A DNA stretch of 64,000 bases, taken from NCBI RefSeq assembly GCF_003351225.1, contig NZ_QQSY01000001.1, positions 434,001 through 498,000 on the forward strand, read 5' to 3'. A program made the position numbers and the translations under genes. Positions 36,775 to 45,402 of the stretch are shown piece after piece. Each line of letters begins with the position of its first letter. The first letter of the stretch is position 1. The DNA comes from Dyella solisilvae. GTDB lineage: Bacteria; Pseudomonadota; Gammaproteobacteria; Xanthomonadales; Rhodanobacteraceae. The notes below the pieces were generated by a model. It worked only from the letters and a program-made list of their open reading frames with translations. It had not been told where the DNA came from and ran no database searches.

Positions 36775-37572
36775 ATGACGACAGACTACTCCGCACAGAC
36801 GTTGCTGATCGAAGGCGCCGACGCCGTCGCCTTCGCCCAGGCCCAATTCAGCAGCGACGTCCGACTGCTCAAGGTGGGGCAATGGCAATTCAGTGCATGG
36901 CTTGACGCCAAGGGTCGCGTACTCGCCTTGATCCAACTTGCACGATTGGCGGACGACGCATTGCTCGCACTGCTGCGCGGTGGCGACGCCGCCTCCCTGG
37001 CGCAATCGCTGCAGCGCTTCGTGTTCCGCTCCAAGGTCAAGTTGACCGCGCAAACGCCACGCCACCTTGGCACAGGCCCCGCGCTTGAGAGTTACGCCTT
37101 CGACAGTGAAGGCGATGGCTATGTCTTCGGTTGCGGCACGCACAGCCTCGTCGTGGGCGCCGCCGCGGACGACGCGTGGCGGTTGCCGCAGCTTCAAGCG
37201 GGCTGGCCCTGGCTTCCAGGCAACCTGCCCGGTGAATTGCTGCCGCCCGCGATCTCACTGGAGCGCCTGCAGGCGGTCGCCTTCGACAAGGGTTGTTACC
37301 CGGGACAGGAGATCGCAGCCCGCCTGCACTTCCGTGGCGGACACAAGCGGCATATGCATTGCGTCGTATTGTCGCAGCCCTTGACTGGGGGCACCTTGCT
37401 GCGCCATGGCGGCAAAGAGGCCATCCATTTGCTCGACGTTGTCGTTGGTGAAACGGACGTCCAAGCGCTTGCCGTCATCGATGACGACGTCGTGAAGCTG
37501 CTGGAAAGCGACGCCATGAATGGCGTCGACGAAGGCATCTCGCTCCGCATTACGGCGAACTGGCCGGCGTGA
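36775..37572 (+). CDS. ygfZ: Folate-binding Fe-S cluster repair protein YgfZ
   Basis: Folate-dependent protein that supports assembly or repair of certain [4Fe-4S] enzymes. It has 265 residues, somewhat short for the family, with a GcvT-like fold. The signature KGCYPGQE is at 172-179 with the essential Cys174, and AWLDAKGRVLAL near residue 41 is also typical. It is divergent from the SdhAF4-sdh operon, with 127 bases between starts, so both may respond to the same demand for Fe-S enzymes. Confidence 0.93.
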   Translation: MTTDYSAQTLLIEGADAVAFAQAQFSSDVRLLKVGQWQFSAWLDAKGRVLALIQLARLADDALLALLRGGDAASLAQSLQRFVFRSKVKLTAQTPRHLGTGPALESYAFDSEGDGYVFGCGTHSLVVGAAADDAWRLPQLQAGWPWLPGNLPGELLPPAISLERLQAVAFDKGCYPGQEIAARLHFRGGHKRHMHCVVLSQPLTGGTLLRHGGKEAIHLLDVVVGETDVQALAVIDDDVVKLLESDAMNGVDEGISLRITANWPA

Positions 37573-38035
37573 TGAAGACGTCCGCGCAAGTCCTCACGAT
37601 CGTGTGCACGCAACGTGAGCACGACGTGAACCTGGAGACCCAGGCACTTGCCAGATGTGAATCCCGCCACTAGTCTCCGCCAACCAATTGACTGACACCC
37701 CACTGCCCGAGGGTGTCGATATACGCGACGAACCGGAGGGGTCCGGATCAGCGCGACCCGGCAGGTGATGCCGGAGTACATGCCGCCGAGAGCGCGGCCG
37801 AAGTTGCAGGCAACGTGGTCTTACGCACCCGAATCAACGCCTTTGCAGCACAAACAAGTTAGGAGCGGCGCCGGATCAGTCGCTCAACTGGCCACAATCC
37901 CGTGGCAAACCGCCTGGCCACAAGTTTCGGCCGAGGCGATCAATCCAGGTGGAACGGCCTGCCCGCCCGTCCACCGCAACGGCGCATGGAGTCAGCAGCA
38001 CCGACTTCGCGCGTACAGCACGTTGGAGGCAGACA
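37573..38035 (+). other. 463-base gap without a recognisable gene
   Basis: No open frame here looks like a protein. A small stem-loop GACACCC - 10 bases - GGGTGTC lies at 37694-37717, just after TTGACT. A ribosome site TTGGAGG sits immediately before the gene at 38036. The gap probably holds the promoter of that gene; the remainder may be decayed sequence. Confidence 0.4.
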
Positions 38036-38470
38036 ATGAAACTTTCCATGCTGTTGTGGCTAGCGTCCGTGCTACCCCAACCCCTCGCGGACCAGACCTG
38101 CCTGGCCACGACGGTGTATCTCGAGGCACGCAGTGAGTCGACCATAGGCCAGTACGCCGTGGCCGAAGTCGCCCTTCGACGTCGCGATCGCGGCACCTGG
38201 GGCGGCAGCGTTTGCGATGTCGTAACTTCCCCGCGTCAGTTTGCACTGACGACGACTGCGCAAAGTTTTGAAGTGACTGATCTCAATTCCTGGACGAAGG
38301 CATGGAAGATTGCTGGTGATTCCATCAGCAACTGGAGCCTTCCCAAGGGTGAGCGCACGGTCTACGTGCCGCAGGCAGATCACTTCGCCACGCTTGCCGT
38401 GGCCCCCACCTGGTCAACGCGCCGCATCGTCAAGACCATCGGAGACCACGCGTTCTACGCGGTCAACTGA
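38036..38470 (+). CDS. Small exported SleB-like (Hydrolase_2) protein
   Basis: Protein of 144 residues with an N-terminal signal peptide (about residues 1-20). The core CLATTVYLEARSESTIGQYA, then VAEVALRRRD and CDVVTSPRQFAL, resembles the Hydrolase_2 (SleB) cell-wall hydrolase family, including the conserved Glu in YLEAR. These enzymes cleave peptidoglycan glycan strands, or are lytic enzymes in phages. The protein has no peptidoglycan-binding domain. The start is ATG 38036 after TTGGAGGCAGACA. No holin or phage genes are next to it. Confidence 0.75.
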   Translation: MKLSMLLWLASVLPQPLADQTCLATTVYLEARSESTIGQYAVAEVALRRRDRGTWGGSVCDVVTSPRQFALTTTAQSFEVTDLNSWTKAWKIAGDSISNWSLPKGERTVYVPQADHFATLAVAPTWSTRRIVKTIGDHAFYAVN

Positions 38471-38484
38471 AGCAATAATCCATA

Positions 38485-38512
38485 AAAAAGGCCCTCGCAA
38501 GAGGGCCTTTTC
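38485..38512. terminator. Bidirectional terminator
   Basis: AAAAAAGGCCCTC - GCAA - GAGGGCCTTTT between converging genes. The T-run is longest on the minus strand, behind the gene at 38539. Confidence 0.9.
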
Positions 38513-38538
38513 ATTTGGACGTCTATACGCCTATAAGC

Positions 38539-38991
38539 TCAAAGGCGATACACCAGGTTGTTCCGGACCTGCACGTAGTCACCGACGCGCACCTGCGGAT
38601 CCGCAGCCTGCGTCACGGTGGCATAGCGGCCATCATCAAGCTTGATGGTGACCTGCCACGCCACGTCCGGGCCGCCTTGGTTCTTGCCGACCTGGTTGCC
38701 GATGGCGCCGCCAGCCACCACGCCGGCAGCCGTCGTGAGGGCCTTGCCAGTACCACCGCCGAACTGGTTGCCGATCACGCCGCCGGCGACGGCGCCGATG
38801 ACCATGCCCAGCGGCGACGAACTCTTCTGCTGCTCCGTCTGGCGTACGTCAGTCACCACGCCACATTGCTCACAACGGTTGGAACTGCCGCTATACGTCA
38901 CCTGGCGCTGCGGTGGCGTTTCGCAACCGGAAAGAACCCCAAGGACGGAAATCAATCCAACGACAGCCAGATGTCTAAGCAATGTCTGCAT
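38539..38991 (-). CDS. Glycine-zipper 2TM lipoprotein with CxxC motif (second copy)
   Basis: Protein of 150 residues. The signal peptide ends in lipobox LSGC (about residues 20-23), so it is a predicted outer-membrane lipoprotein. NRCEQCGVVTDVRQ repeats the Cys-x-x-Cys-Gly motif of the protein at 23181. The zipper part reads GMVIGAVAGGVIGNQFGGG then GVVAGGAIGNQVG. The C-terminus DPQVRVGDYVQVRNNLVYRL also aligns with that protein. It lies 11 bases behind a third member, on the same strand. Confidence 0.9.
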   Translation of the reverse strand: MQTLLRHLAVVGLISVLGVLSGCETPPQRQVTYSGSSNRCEQCGVVTDVRQTEQQKSSSPLGMVIGAVAGGVIGNQFGGGTGKALTTAAGVVAGGAIGNQVGKNQGGPDVAWQVTIKLDDGRYATVTQAADPQVRVGDYVQVRNNLVYRL

Positions 38992-39002
38992 GGCGTGAAT
39001 CC

Positions 39003-39587
39003 TCAGTGAGCGTCGGAGACGGCTACCACACCTTCCTGTACCTGCAGCCTGTCACCCGGATCGTGATCCATGCGTACAGAGCGGGTCACGCCGTTGTACT
39101 CATAACTGACGTCGTAAGCCACAACCTTGTCGCCCGCGCTGCCGGGGACCGTGGTGCACTTGCGCTGCGTGGTCTGCTGCGTCGCGTTCGCCTGGTGATT
39201 CGCCTGGATTTCGTGGCCGGCGTAACCGCCACCTACCGCGCCCGCCACCGTAGCCAGCGTACGACCCTTGCCGCCGCCGATCTGGTTGCCCAGCAGGCCG
39301 CCGGCCACCGCGCCAATCGCCGTACCGGCGATCTGGTGCGTGTCCTGCACCGGCTTGTGCGTGGTGACGACTTCGTCGTGGCAGACCTGCTGCGGCGCCG
39401 ACGCCTGCTCGTGCACGGGCGTCACGCTGACCACTCGCGCATACTTGGCGCCATCCTGCCCGGCCGCCTGCTGTGCCGTGCCGCCGACGCCGCCGTCCGC
39501 ATTCGCGTCGCGGTTGCACGCCGAAAGACCCAACACCAAAGCAGCGCTCATGCCAGCATGCAGCGCCGCGAGAACCAACCTGTTCAT
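39003..39587 (-). CDS. Glycine-zipper 2TM lipoprotein (third copy)
   Basis: Protein of 194 residues with lipobox LSAC (about residues 21-24) after a signal peptide. A long linker precedes a region with VCHDEVVTTHKPVQD instead of the paired cysteines. The zipper is GTAIGAVAGGLLGNQIGGG and GAVGGGYAGHEIQ, and the C-terminal domain contains YDVSYEYNGVTRSVRMDHDP followed by DRLQVQEG. The start is ATG 39587, with AGGAGAG upstream. It is the first gene of the pair with 38539. Confidence 0.88.
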   Translation of the reverse strand: MNRLVLAALHAGMSAALVLGLSACNRDANADGGVGGTAQQAAGQDGAKYARVVSVTPVHEQASAPQQVCHDEVVTTHKPVQDTHQIAGTAIGAVAGGLLGNQIGGGKGRTLATVAGAVGGGYAGHEIQANHQANATQQTTQRKCTTVPGSAGDKVVAYDVSYEYNGVTRSVRMDHDPGDRLQVQEGVVAVSDAH

Positions 39588-39715
39588 AATGCTCTCCTGT
39601 CTGAACCGGCGGAGCACCCCGCTTCCGCCCTGTTCGATCCAAATGTGCATTCATTGAAACCTTGGTTCACTGAATGCTCGCTTAGACCGAAGCCAGCGAT
39701 TTTTTCAAATTCAGG

Positions 39716-40492
39716 ATGGCGAAATCTGTGCTCGATCTCACTGACAGCCATGCGCACATCGACGATCCGGGCTTTGATGCCGATCGCGAGGCCATGTTCG
39801 CGCGCGCGGCGGACGCCGGGGTCCGGCAAATTGTTGTACCCGCGGTCGATCGCGAGTCGTGGAATCGCATCGCGGCGATCTGCGCCAGTCATCCGCAAGC
39901 CCTCCCGGCGTATGGACTGCACCCGATCTATATCGCGCGCCACCGCCCCGAGCACCTTGCCGAACTGGCGACGCAGCTGAAGACACGGCGTCCGGTGGCC
40001 GTGGGCGAGATCGGGCTGGACTTCTTCCTTACCGAGCTGGACCAGGAACGGCAGCGCCATTTCTTCGTGCAACAGCTACGCCTCGCCCGCGAATTCGATC
40101 TGCCGGTCATCGTGCACGCGCGGCGCGCCATGGACGAGGTCACCTCGACCATGCGCCGGATCGGCGGCCTGCGCGGCGTGGTGCACAGTTTTGCCGGCAG
40201 CCTGCAGCAGGCGCAGCGACTCTGGGACCTGGGCTTTTGCCTCGGCATCGGCGGTCCGGTCACTTACGAGCGGGCGCAACGCCTTCGCCACGTCGTGGCG
40301 ACCATGCCACTGGATCGGCTCTTGCTTGAAACCGATGCGCCGGACCAGCCGGGCGCATGCCACCGTGGCGAGCGCAATGAACCGGCCAACCTGCGGGAAG
40401 TACTTGATGTCGTTGCGCAACTGCGCGGCGAAAGCCAGGCGTCGATCGCCGCCGCCACCAGCGAGAACGCACGGCGCCTGTTCAAGCCTTGA
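39716..40492 (+). CDS. tatD: TatD family metal-dependent hydrolase
   Basis: TIM-barrel metallohydrolase of 258 residues, of the family that includes TatD and YcfH 3'-5' DNases. The metal ligands follow the family: DSHAHID at the start, VGEIGLDFF (Glu), VIVHARRAMDE, VVHSFAGS and LLLETDAP. TatD, YcfH and YjjV share this pattern, so the exact subgroup is uncertain. It stands alone between the glycine-zipper gene and the MarR gene. Confidence 0.88.
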   Translation: MAKSVLDLTDSHAHIDDPGFDADREAMFARAADAGVRQIVVPAVDRESWNRIAAICASHPQALPAYGLHPIYIARHRPEHLAELATQLKTRRPVAVGEIGLDFFLTELDQERQRHFFVQQLRLAREFDLPVIVHARRAMDEVTSTMRRIGGLRGVVHSFAGSLQQAQRLWDLGFCLGIGGPVTYERAQRLRHVVATMPLDRLLLETDAPDQPGACHRGERNEPANLREVLDVVAQLRGESQASIAAATSENARRLFKP

Positions 40493-40536
40493 TCACGCAC
40501 TTGCCAGTCGCGACGGCAAAGTGCTAACTTCGATAC

Positions 40537-40563
40537 TTCACTGACGAACTATCCTCTAGTGAA
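40537..40563 (+). promoter_or_regulatory. Candidate MarR operator: inverted repeat at the marR start
   Basis: TTCACT - 15 bases - AGTGAA, with the right arm ending one base before the ATG of the MarR-type gene. A -10-like TATCCT lies inside. MarR proteins commonly repress their own operon from palindromes at the promoter. The repeat is seen; its use is inferred. Confidence 0.5.
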
Positions 40564-41091
40564 ATGAAGCGCATGCCCGAATGTCTCGCGCACATGGACG
40601 CGGGGATCGCCCGCGTCAGTGAGAGCCTTCCGGACGCCCCGTTGCAGGAGATCGTGCTCACGCGACTCCTCCTGCTGGTGGGCGGCCACTTGCTGAACGA
40701 GCTTGAATTAAACCTAAAGCCGTTCGGATTGAACGACAGCGACTTCCGCACACTGATGATGATCTACACCAGTCCAAGCGGCAGCGCGACACCCAGCGAA
40801 CTGTGCGAGTACGCCCAGCAAGGCGCGACCAACATGACGCGCATCGCCAACGTGCTGGTCAAGGCGGGCCTGGTCACGCGCGCCAGCAGCGCCGAAGACC
40901 GCCGCAAAGTGGTGCTGAGCATCACCACCGCCGGCAAGCGACTGGTGCGCAAGATTCTTCCACCGCTGTTTCCCCAGGTGCACGCCGCCTTTGCCTCCCT
41001 GAGCGCATCGGACAAGCGCACGCTCGACCGCCTGCTGCGCCAGGTGGCCGTCAACATCGATTTGCTCACCCACCCGGACCCACGTCCATGA
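40564..41091 (+). CDS. MarR family transcriptional regulator
   Basis: Winged-helix repressor of 175 residues. The helix-turn-helix region is SELCEYAQQGATNMTRIANV, followed by the wing LVTRASSAEDRRKVVLSIT. It is the first gene of a four-gene operon with an outer-membrane channel, a membrane fusion protein and an EmrB-type pump, so it most likely controls them in response to a toxic or aromatic compound. Its stop overlaps the start of the next gene (ATGA). Confidence 0.92.
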   Translation: MKRMPECLAHMDAGIARVSESLPDAPLQEIVLTRLLLLVGGHLLNELELNLKPFGLNDSDFRTLMMIYTSPSGSATPSELCEYAQQGATNMTRIANVLVKAGLVTRASSAEDRRKVVLSITTAGKRLVRKILPPLFPQVHAAFASLSASDKRTLDRLLRQVAVNIDLLTHPDPRP

Positions 41092-42596
41092 CCCCATACC
41101 TTTCCCTTCGCCGTGGACTCGGCCAGCGCGCGCTGCTGGCCTGCGCCGTGGCGCTTGCCGTGGCGGGCTGCTCAATCCCCGCGAAGCTGCACCACCCGGC
41201 GATCCGTGACGACGTGCCGCTCGCCGGCCTCGACGTCGGCCAGCGCGCCGGCTGGCCAGATGCCGAATGGTGGCGCCAGTACAACGATCCGCAGCTGGAC
41301 CAGCTGATCGCCATGGCGATGAAGGATTCTCCCGATCTGGCCCAGGCGCGCTCGCGCATCGAATCGGCCGAGCAGTCGGCCCGCGCGGCCAGCGCGGAGT
41401 CGGGACTCAACGTCAGCGGCAGTGCGCAGGTGGAGCGCCAGCGCCTCAGCGAAACCGGGCTGATCCCGCCGAAATTCCTCGGCTTCACCTGGTACAACCA
41501 GGGTGACCTCGGCATCCAGGCGCAGTACGACTTTGACTGGTGGGGCAAGAAGCGCAACACCATCGAAGCGGCCATCGATCAGGCCCATGCCGCCGAAGCG
41601 CAGCACAGTGCGGCGGCGCTCGCACTGCAAACCACCGTGGCCGACACCTACCTCGGCTGGCTGGCCGACGAGGCGCGCATCGACATTGCCAAGCAGGCCG
41701 TGCAGACGCAGGAGCAACTGGTGCGGATCGCCGAACTGCGCGTGCATCAGGGCGTGGATCGCCCGGATACCCTGCAGTCGGCACAGGCCCAGTTGTCCGC
41801 CACGCGCCAGATGCTGGTGGCGATCGAAAGCTCGGCGCGCATCCGCCAGGCCGCCCTGGCCAGCCTGGTGGGTGTGGCGCCCGCCAACCTGCCGACGCTG
41901 CAGCCGCGTTCCTTGCCCGCGGTCACCAGTGGCCTGCCCGACAAGGTCGGCGTGGACCTGATTGCGCGTCGCCCGGACATCGCCGCCAGCCGCTGGCAGG
42001 TGGAATCCGCGCTGCGCCAGACGGATGTCGCGCGTGCGCAGTTCTATCCCGACATCAGCATCAGCGCGATGGCGGGCCTTTCGAGCCTCGAGCTGGACAA
42101 GTTCTTCGAGCCCGGCAACCGCGTCTTCGCGCTGACCCCGGCGCTGCATCTGCCGATCTTTACTGGCGGCCTGCTGCAAGCGAACTACGGCGTCAGCAAG
42201 GCCCAGCTGGATGCAGCGGTGGCGCAATACGACAGCACGGTGCTGAACGCGGCGCGCGACGTGGCCACGCAGAGCCTGACGGCCCAGCAACTGGACGACC
42301 GTCGCAAGGAACAGGCGCGCGAGATCGCCGCCGACCAGCAGTTGCTCACCAGCGCGCAGTCACGCGCCCATCGCGGCGTCAGCGACATCCGCGAGACGCT
42401 GGGCGCCAAGGCGCAGCTGCTGCAGCAGCAGGACAACGACGTCAATCTGCATGCGCAGGCGCTGTCGACCGACATTTCGCTGATCAAGGCGCTGGGCGGC
42501 GGCTACCGCGCCGCCACGCCAGACCAGGTCTCCACCGACCAATCCCCCACTTCCCCTACGAACCTTTCCGGAGACGCCCCGAATGAGCGCCACTGA
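41088..42596 (+). CDS. NodT-family outer membrane efflux lipoprotein
   Basis: TolC-like outer-membrane channel of 502 residues. The signal peptide ends in lipobox VAGC (Cys about 28). The repeated OEP domain is visible through WWRQYNDPQLDQLIAMAM, VADTYLGWLADEARI, and IARRPDIAASRWQVESALRQ. The start is ATG 41088, overlapping the marR stop. It completes a tripartite pump with the next two genes; its 3' end overlaps the next gene by 14 bases. Confidence 0.93.
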   Translation: MTPYLSLRRGLGQRALLACAVALAVAGCSIPAKLHHPAIRDDVPLAGLDVGQRAGWPDAEWWRQYNDPQLDQLIAMAMKDSPDLAQARSRIESAEQSARAASAESGLNVSGSAQVERQRLSETGLIPPKFLGFTWYNQGDLGIQAQYDFDWWGKKRNTIEAAIDQAHAAEAQHSAAALALQTTVADTYLGWLADEARIDIAKQAVQTQEQLVRIAELRVHQGVDRPDTLQSAQAQLSATRQMLVAIESSARIRQAALASLVGVAPANLPTLQPRSLPAVTSGLPDKVGVDLIARRPDIAASRWQVESALRQTDVARAQFYPDISISAMAGLSSLELDKFFEPGNRVFALTPALHLPIFTGGLLQANYGVSKAQLDAAVAQYDSTVLNAARDVATQSLTAQQLDDRRKEQAREIAADQQLLTSAQSRAHRGVSDIRETLGAKAQLLQQQDNDVNLHAQALSTDISLIKALGGGYRAATPDQVSTDQSPTSPTNLSGDAPNERH

Positions 42597-43785
42597 TTCC
42601 GCCGCCAAGGCGCAGGACAACGACAGCGGCATGGCCGCGAAGGATCCTGCCAAGCGCCGCCGCGCGCTGCTGATCGTCACCGCGGTCTTCATCCTTGCCG
42701 CGGTGACCTGGGTGTTGCTGTGGCTGTTCGTGTTCTCCAGGCGCGAGACGACCGACAATGCCTACGTCGGCGGCAACCAGGTGGCGATTTCGGCCCAGGT
42801 GCCCGGCACGGTAGTGGCCATCCTGGCCGACGACACCCAGCGCGTGGAAGCTGGCCAGGTGCTGGTGAAGCTCGACAGCACCGATGCCGACGTGCGCCTG
42901 CACCAGGTCAGCGGCGCGCTGGCCCAGGCCGTGCGCCAGGTGCGCCAGCAGACCGAATCGGCCACCAGCGCCGATGCTCAGGTCGCCAAGGCTCGGGTGG
43001 ATCTGAAGAAGGCCCAGGCAGACCTCGCCCGCCGCCAGCCGCTGATCGCCGAACAGGCCGAAGCGCCGGAGACCGTGCAGCACCTGCGTGACAGCGTCGA
43101 CCAGGCGCAGGCCTCACTGGATGCCGCCCTGGCCGAAGCCGCCGCCTCGCACGCCGCCATTGAAGGCACCCAGATCGCCAACAACCCGGCGGTCGAACAG
43201 GCTCGCGCCAATTTCCGCGCTGCATGGATCGCCGCGCAGCGCAACGCCATCTTCGCGCCGGTCACCGGCTACGTGGCGCAACGCAGCGTGCAGCTCGGCC
43301 ACAGCGTGCAGCCGGGCGAGCAGCTGATGACGGTGGTGCCGCTGCATGACCTGTGGGTGGACGCCAATTTCAAGGAAAACCAGCTGCGCCACATCCGCGT
43401 GGGCCAGCCGGCCACGCTGGAAGCCGACATCTACGGCAGCGGCGTGCAGTACCACGGCAAGGTGATCGGCCTCGGCGCCGGCACCGGCAGCGTGTTCTCG
43501 CTCCTGCCGGCGCAGAACGCCACGGGCAACTGGATCAAGGTGATCCAGCGCGTGCCGGTGCGCATCGCACTCGACGACAAGGAACTCGACCAGCATCCGC
43601 TGCGCGTGGGCCTGTCCACCACGGTCAGCGTGGACATCACCGACGACTCGGGTCCGAAGAACGCGCCGGTCGGCAACGGCAAGCCGATCGCCACCACCGA
43701 TGTCTACGAGCAGATGGCCAGCAAGGCCGACGAAGAGGCCGAAAAGATCATCCGGGCCAACCTGAGCCAGCGCAGCGCGAACTGA
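42583..43785 (+). CDS. emrA: EmrA-like membrane fusion protein
   Basis: Periplasmic adaptor (HlyD family) of 400 residues. One membrane helix lies at about residues 27-50 (LLIVTAVFILAAVTWVLLWL), followed by the biotinyl-like strand TDNAYVGGNQVAISAQVPG, a long coiled coil and the second half-motif IFAPVTGYVAQRSVQLGHSV. It bridges the EmrB-type pump to the outer-membrane channel. It is translationally coupled to the upstream gene through a 14-base overlap. Confidence 0.93.
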   Translation: MSATDSAAKAQDNDSGMAAKDPAKRRRALLIVTAVFILAAVTWVLLWLFVFSRRETTDNAYVGGNQVAISAQVPGTVVAILADDTQRVEAGQVLVKLDSTDADVRLHQVSGALAQAVRQVRQQTESATSADAQVAKARVDLKKAQADLARRQPLIAEQAEAPETVQHLRDSVDQAQASLDAALAEAAASHAAIEGTQIANNPAVEQARANFRAAWIAAQRNAIFAPVTGYVAQRSVQLGHSVQPGEQLMTVVPLHDLWVDANFKENQLRHIRVGQPATLEADIYGSGVQYHGKVIGLGAGTGSVFSLLPAQNATGNWIKVIQRVPVRIALDDKELDQHPLRVGLSTTVSVDITDDSGPKNAPVGNGKPIATTDVYEQMASKADEEAEKIIRANLSQRSAN

Positions 43786-43803
43786 CGAGCGAGCCAAGCC
43801 CCC

Positions 43804-45357
43804 ATGGCCACCACCCCCGACGAGGCCCAGCCGCTGCCGCCATTGCACGGCACGGCGCTGGTCCTGCTCACCATCGCCGTCGCGTTCAGCACTTTCATGG
43901 AAGTGCTGGACATGACCATCGTCAACGTCGCCGTGCCACATATCGCTGGCAGCCTCGGCGTCAGCGCCAACGAAGGCACCTGGACGATCAGCTCCTACTC
44001 GCTGGCCAGCGCGATCATGCAGCCGCTGACCGGCTGGATCGCTCGACGCTTCGGCGAAGTGAAAACCTTTGTTGTCTCCGTGATGTTGTTCGTCGTGTTC
44101 TCCATGCTGTGCGGCCTGGCCACCTCGATGCCGATGCTGGTATTCGCGCGCCTGATGCAGGGCGCCGGCTCCGGCCCGATGGTCGCGCTGTCACTCACCC
44201 TGCTGTTGGCCAGCTATCCCAAGACCAAGCAGGGCATCGCGCTGGCGCTATGGGCGATGACCGTGGTGGTGGCGCCGATCTTCGGACCGATCCTTGGCGG
44301 CTACCTCACCGACAACTTCTCCTGGCCGTGGATCTTCTACATCAATCTGCCGGTGGGCGTGCTGGCGGGCGTGATCACCTGGACCCTGCTGCACAAGCGC
44401 GAGACCAAGACCTTCCAGGCGCCGATCGACGTGATCGGCCTCGTGCTGCTGGTGGCCGGCGTGGGCTGCCTGCAGTTCATGCTGGACAACGGCAACGACC
44501 ATGACTGGTTCTCCTCGCCCCTGATCACCACGCTGGGCCTGATCGCCCTGGTATGCCTGACCTTCCTGGTGGTGTGGGAACTGCACGCCAAACACCCGGT
44601 GGTGGACCTTGGCCTGTTCCGGCAGCGCAACTTCACCGCCGGCGTGGTCGCGCTGTCGCTGGGCATGTTCGCCTTCTTCGGCATCAACGTGGTGTTTCCG
44701 CTGTGGCTGCAGACCACCCTCGGCTACACCGCCACCTGGGCCGGACTGGCTACGGCGCCGGTGGGCATCCTGGCGTTCCTGCTGTCGCCGATCCTGGGCC
44801 GCAACATGCACCGTCTGGACCTGCGCATGGTGGTGACCTTCGCGTTCCTGGTGTTTGCCGCGACCGCGTACTGGTTCTCCACCTTCGACAGTTCCGCCTC
44901 GTTCTCCACCCTGGTCCTGCCCCGCTTCGTGATGGGCGTCGCCATCCCCTGCTTCTTCATCCCGCTGAACCAGATCTACCTGTCCGGCCTGCCTGCCCAT
45001 GAAATCGCCAGCGCCAGCGGCCTGGCGAACTTCTTCCGCACGCTGGGTTCGAGCGTGTCGACCGCGGTGACGGTCACCCTGTGGCAGCACCGTGGCATCT
45101 GGCACCACGCCACCCTGACCGAGAGCGTGGCTCCGGCCAACCCGGCGGCCAACCAGGTCATCCAGGGGCTGACCCAGGGAGGCCTGGGGCGGATGCAGGC
45201 GCTGGGCGTGACCGATCAGCTGGTCAATCGCGAAGCCCTGACCCTGGCCGTGAACGACATCTTCTGGCTCTGCGCGATCCTGTTCGTGCTGCTTATTCCG
45301 GTGATCTGGCTGGCCAAACCACCGTTCGGCAGCGCCGGGGGCGCCGTGGGGCACTGA
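43804..45357 (+). CDS. emrB: EmrB-like DHA2 major facilitator drug transporter
   Basis: Proton-driven multidrug exporter of 517 residues with 14 predicted membrane helices. Family motifs include LDMTIVNVAVPHIAGSLG in helix 1, ARRFGEVKTFV (motif A region) and GPILGGYLTDNFSWPWIFYI (motif C region). It lies 18 bases behind emrA and closes the operon. A GC-rich hairpin without a T-run follows at about 45359-45383. The substrates cannot be predicted. Confidence 0.93.
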   Translation: MATTPDEAQPLPPLHGTALVLLTIAVAFSTFMEVLDMTIVNVAVPHIAGSLGVSANEGTWTISSYSLASAIMQPLTGWIARRFGEVKTFVVSVMLFVVFSMLCGLATSMPMLVFARLMQGAGSGPMVALSLTLLLASYPKTKQGIALALWAMTVVVAPIFGPILGGYLTDNFSWPWIFYINLPVGVLAGVITWTLLHKRETKTFQAPIDVIGLVLLVAGVGCLQFMLDNGNDHDWFSSPLITTLGLIALVCLTFLVVWELHAKHPVVDLGLFRQRNFTAGVVALSLGMFAFFGINVVFPLWLQTTLGYTATWAGLATAPVGILAFLLSPILGRNMHRLDLRMVVTFAFLVFAATAYWFSTFDSSASFSTLVLPRFVMGVAIPCFFIPLNQIYLSGLPAHEIASASGLANFFRTLGSSVSTAVTVTLWQHRGIWHHATLTESVAPANPAANQVIQGLTQGGLGRMQALGVTDQLVNREALTLAVNDIFWLCAILFVLLIPVIWLAKPPFGSAGGAVGH

Positions 45358-45402
45358 TGCCCCCGGGGCCTTCCGGGGGGGGCAGGTGGCTGATCCTTGG
45401 GC

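Noticed and set aside
37765-38136. Open frame of 123 codons in the gap before the SleB-like gene
   Set aside because: It overlaps the signal peptide region of that gene in another frame, has no ribosome site and no recognisable motif.
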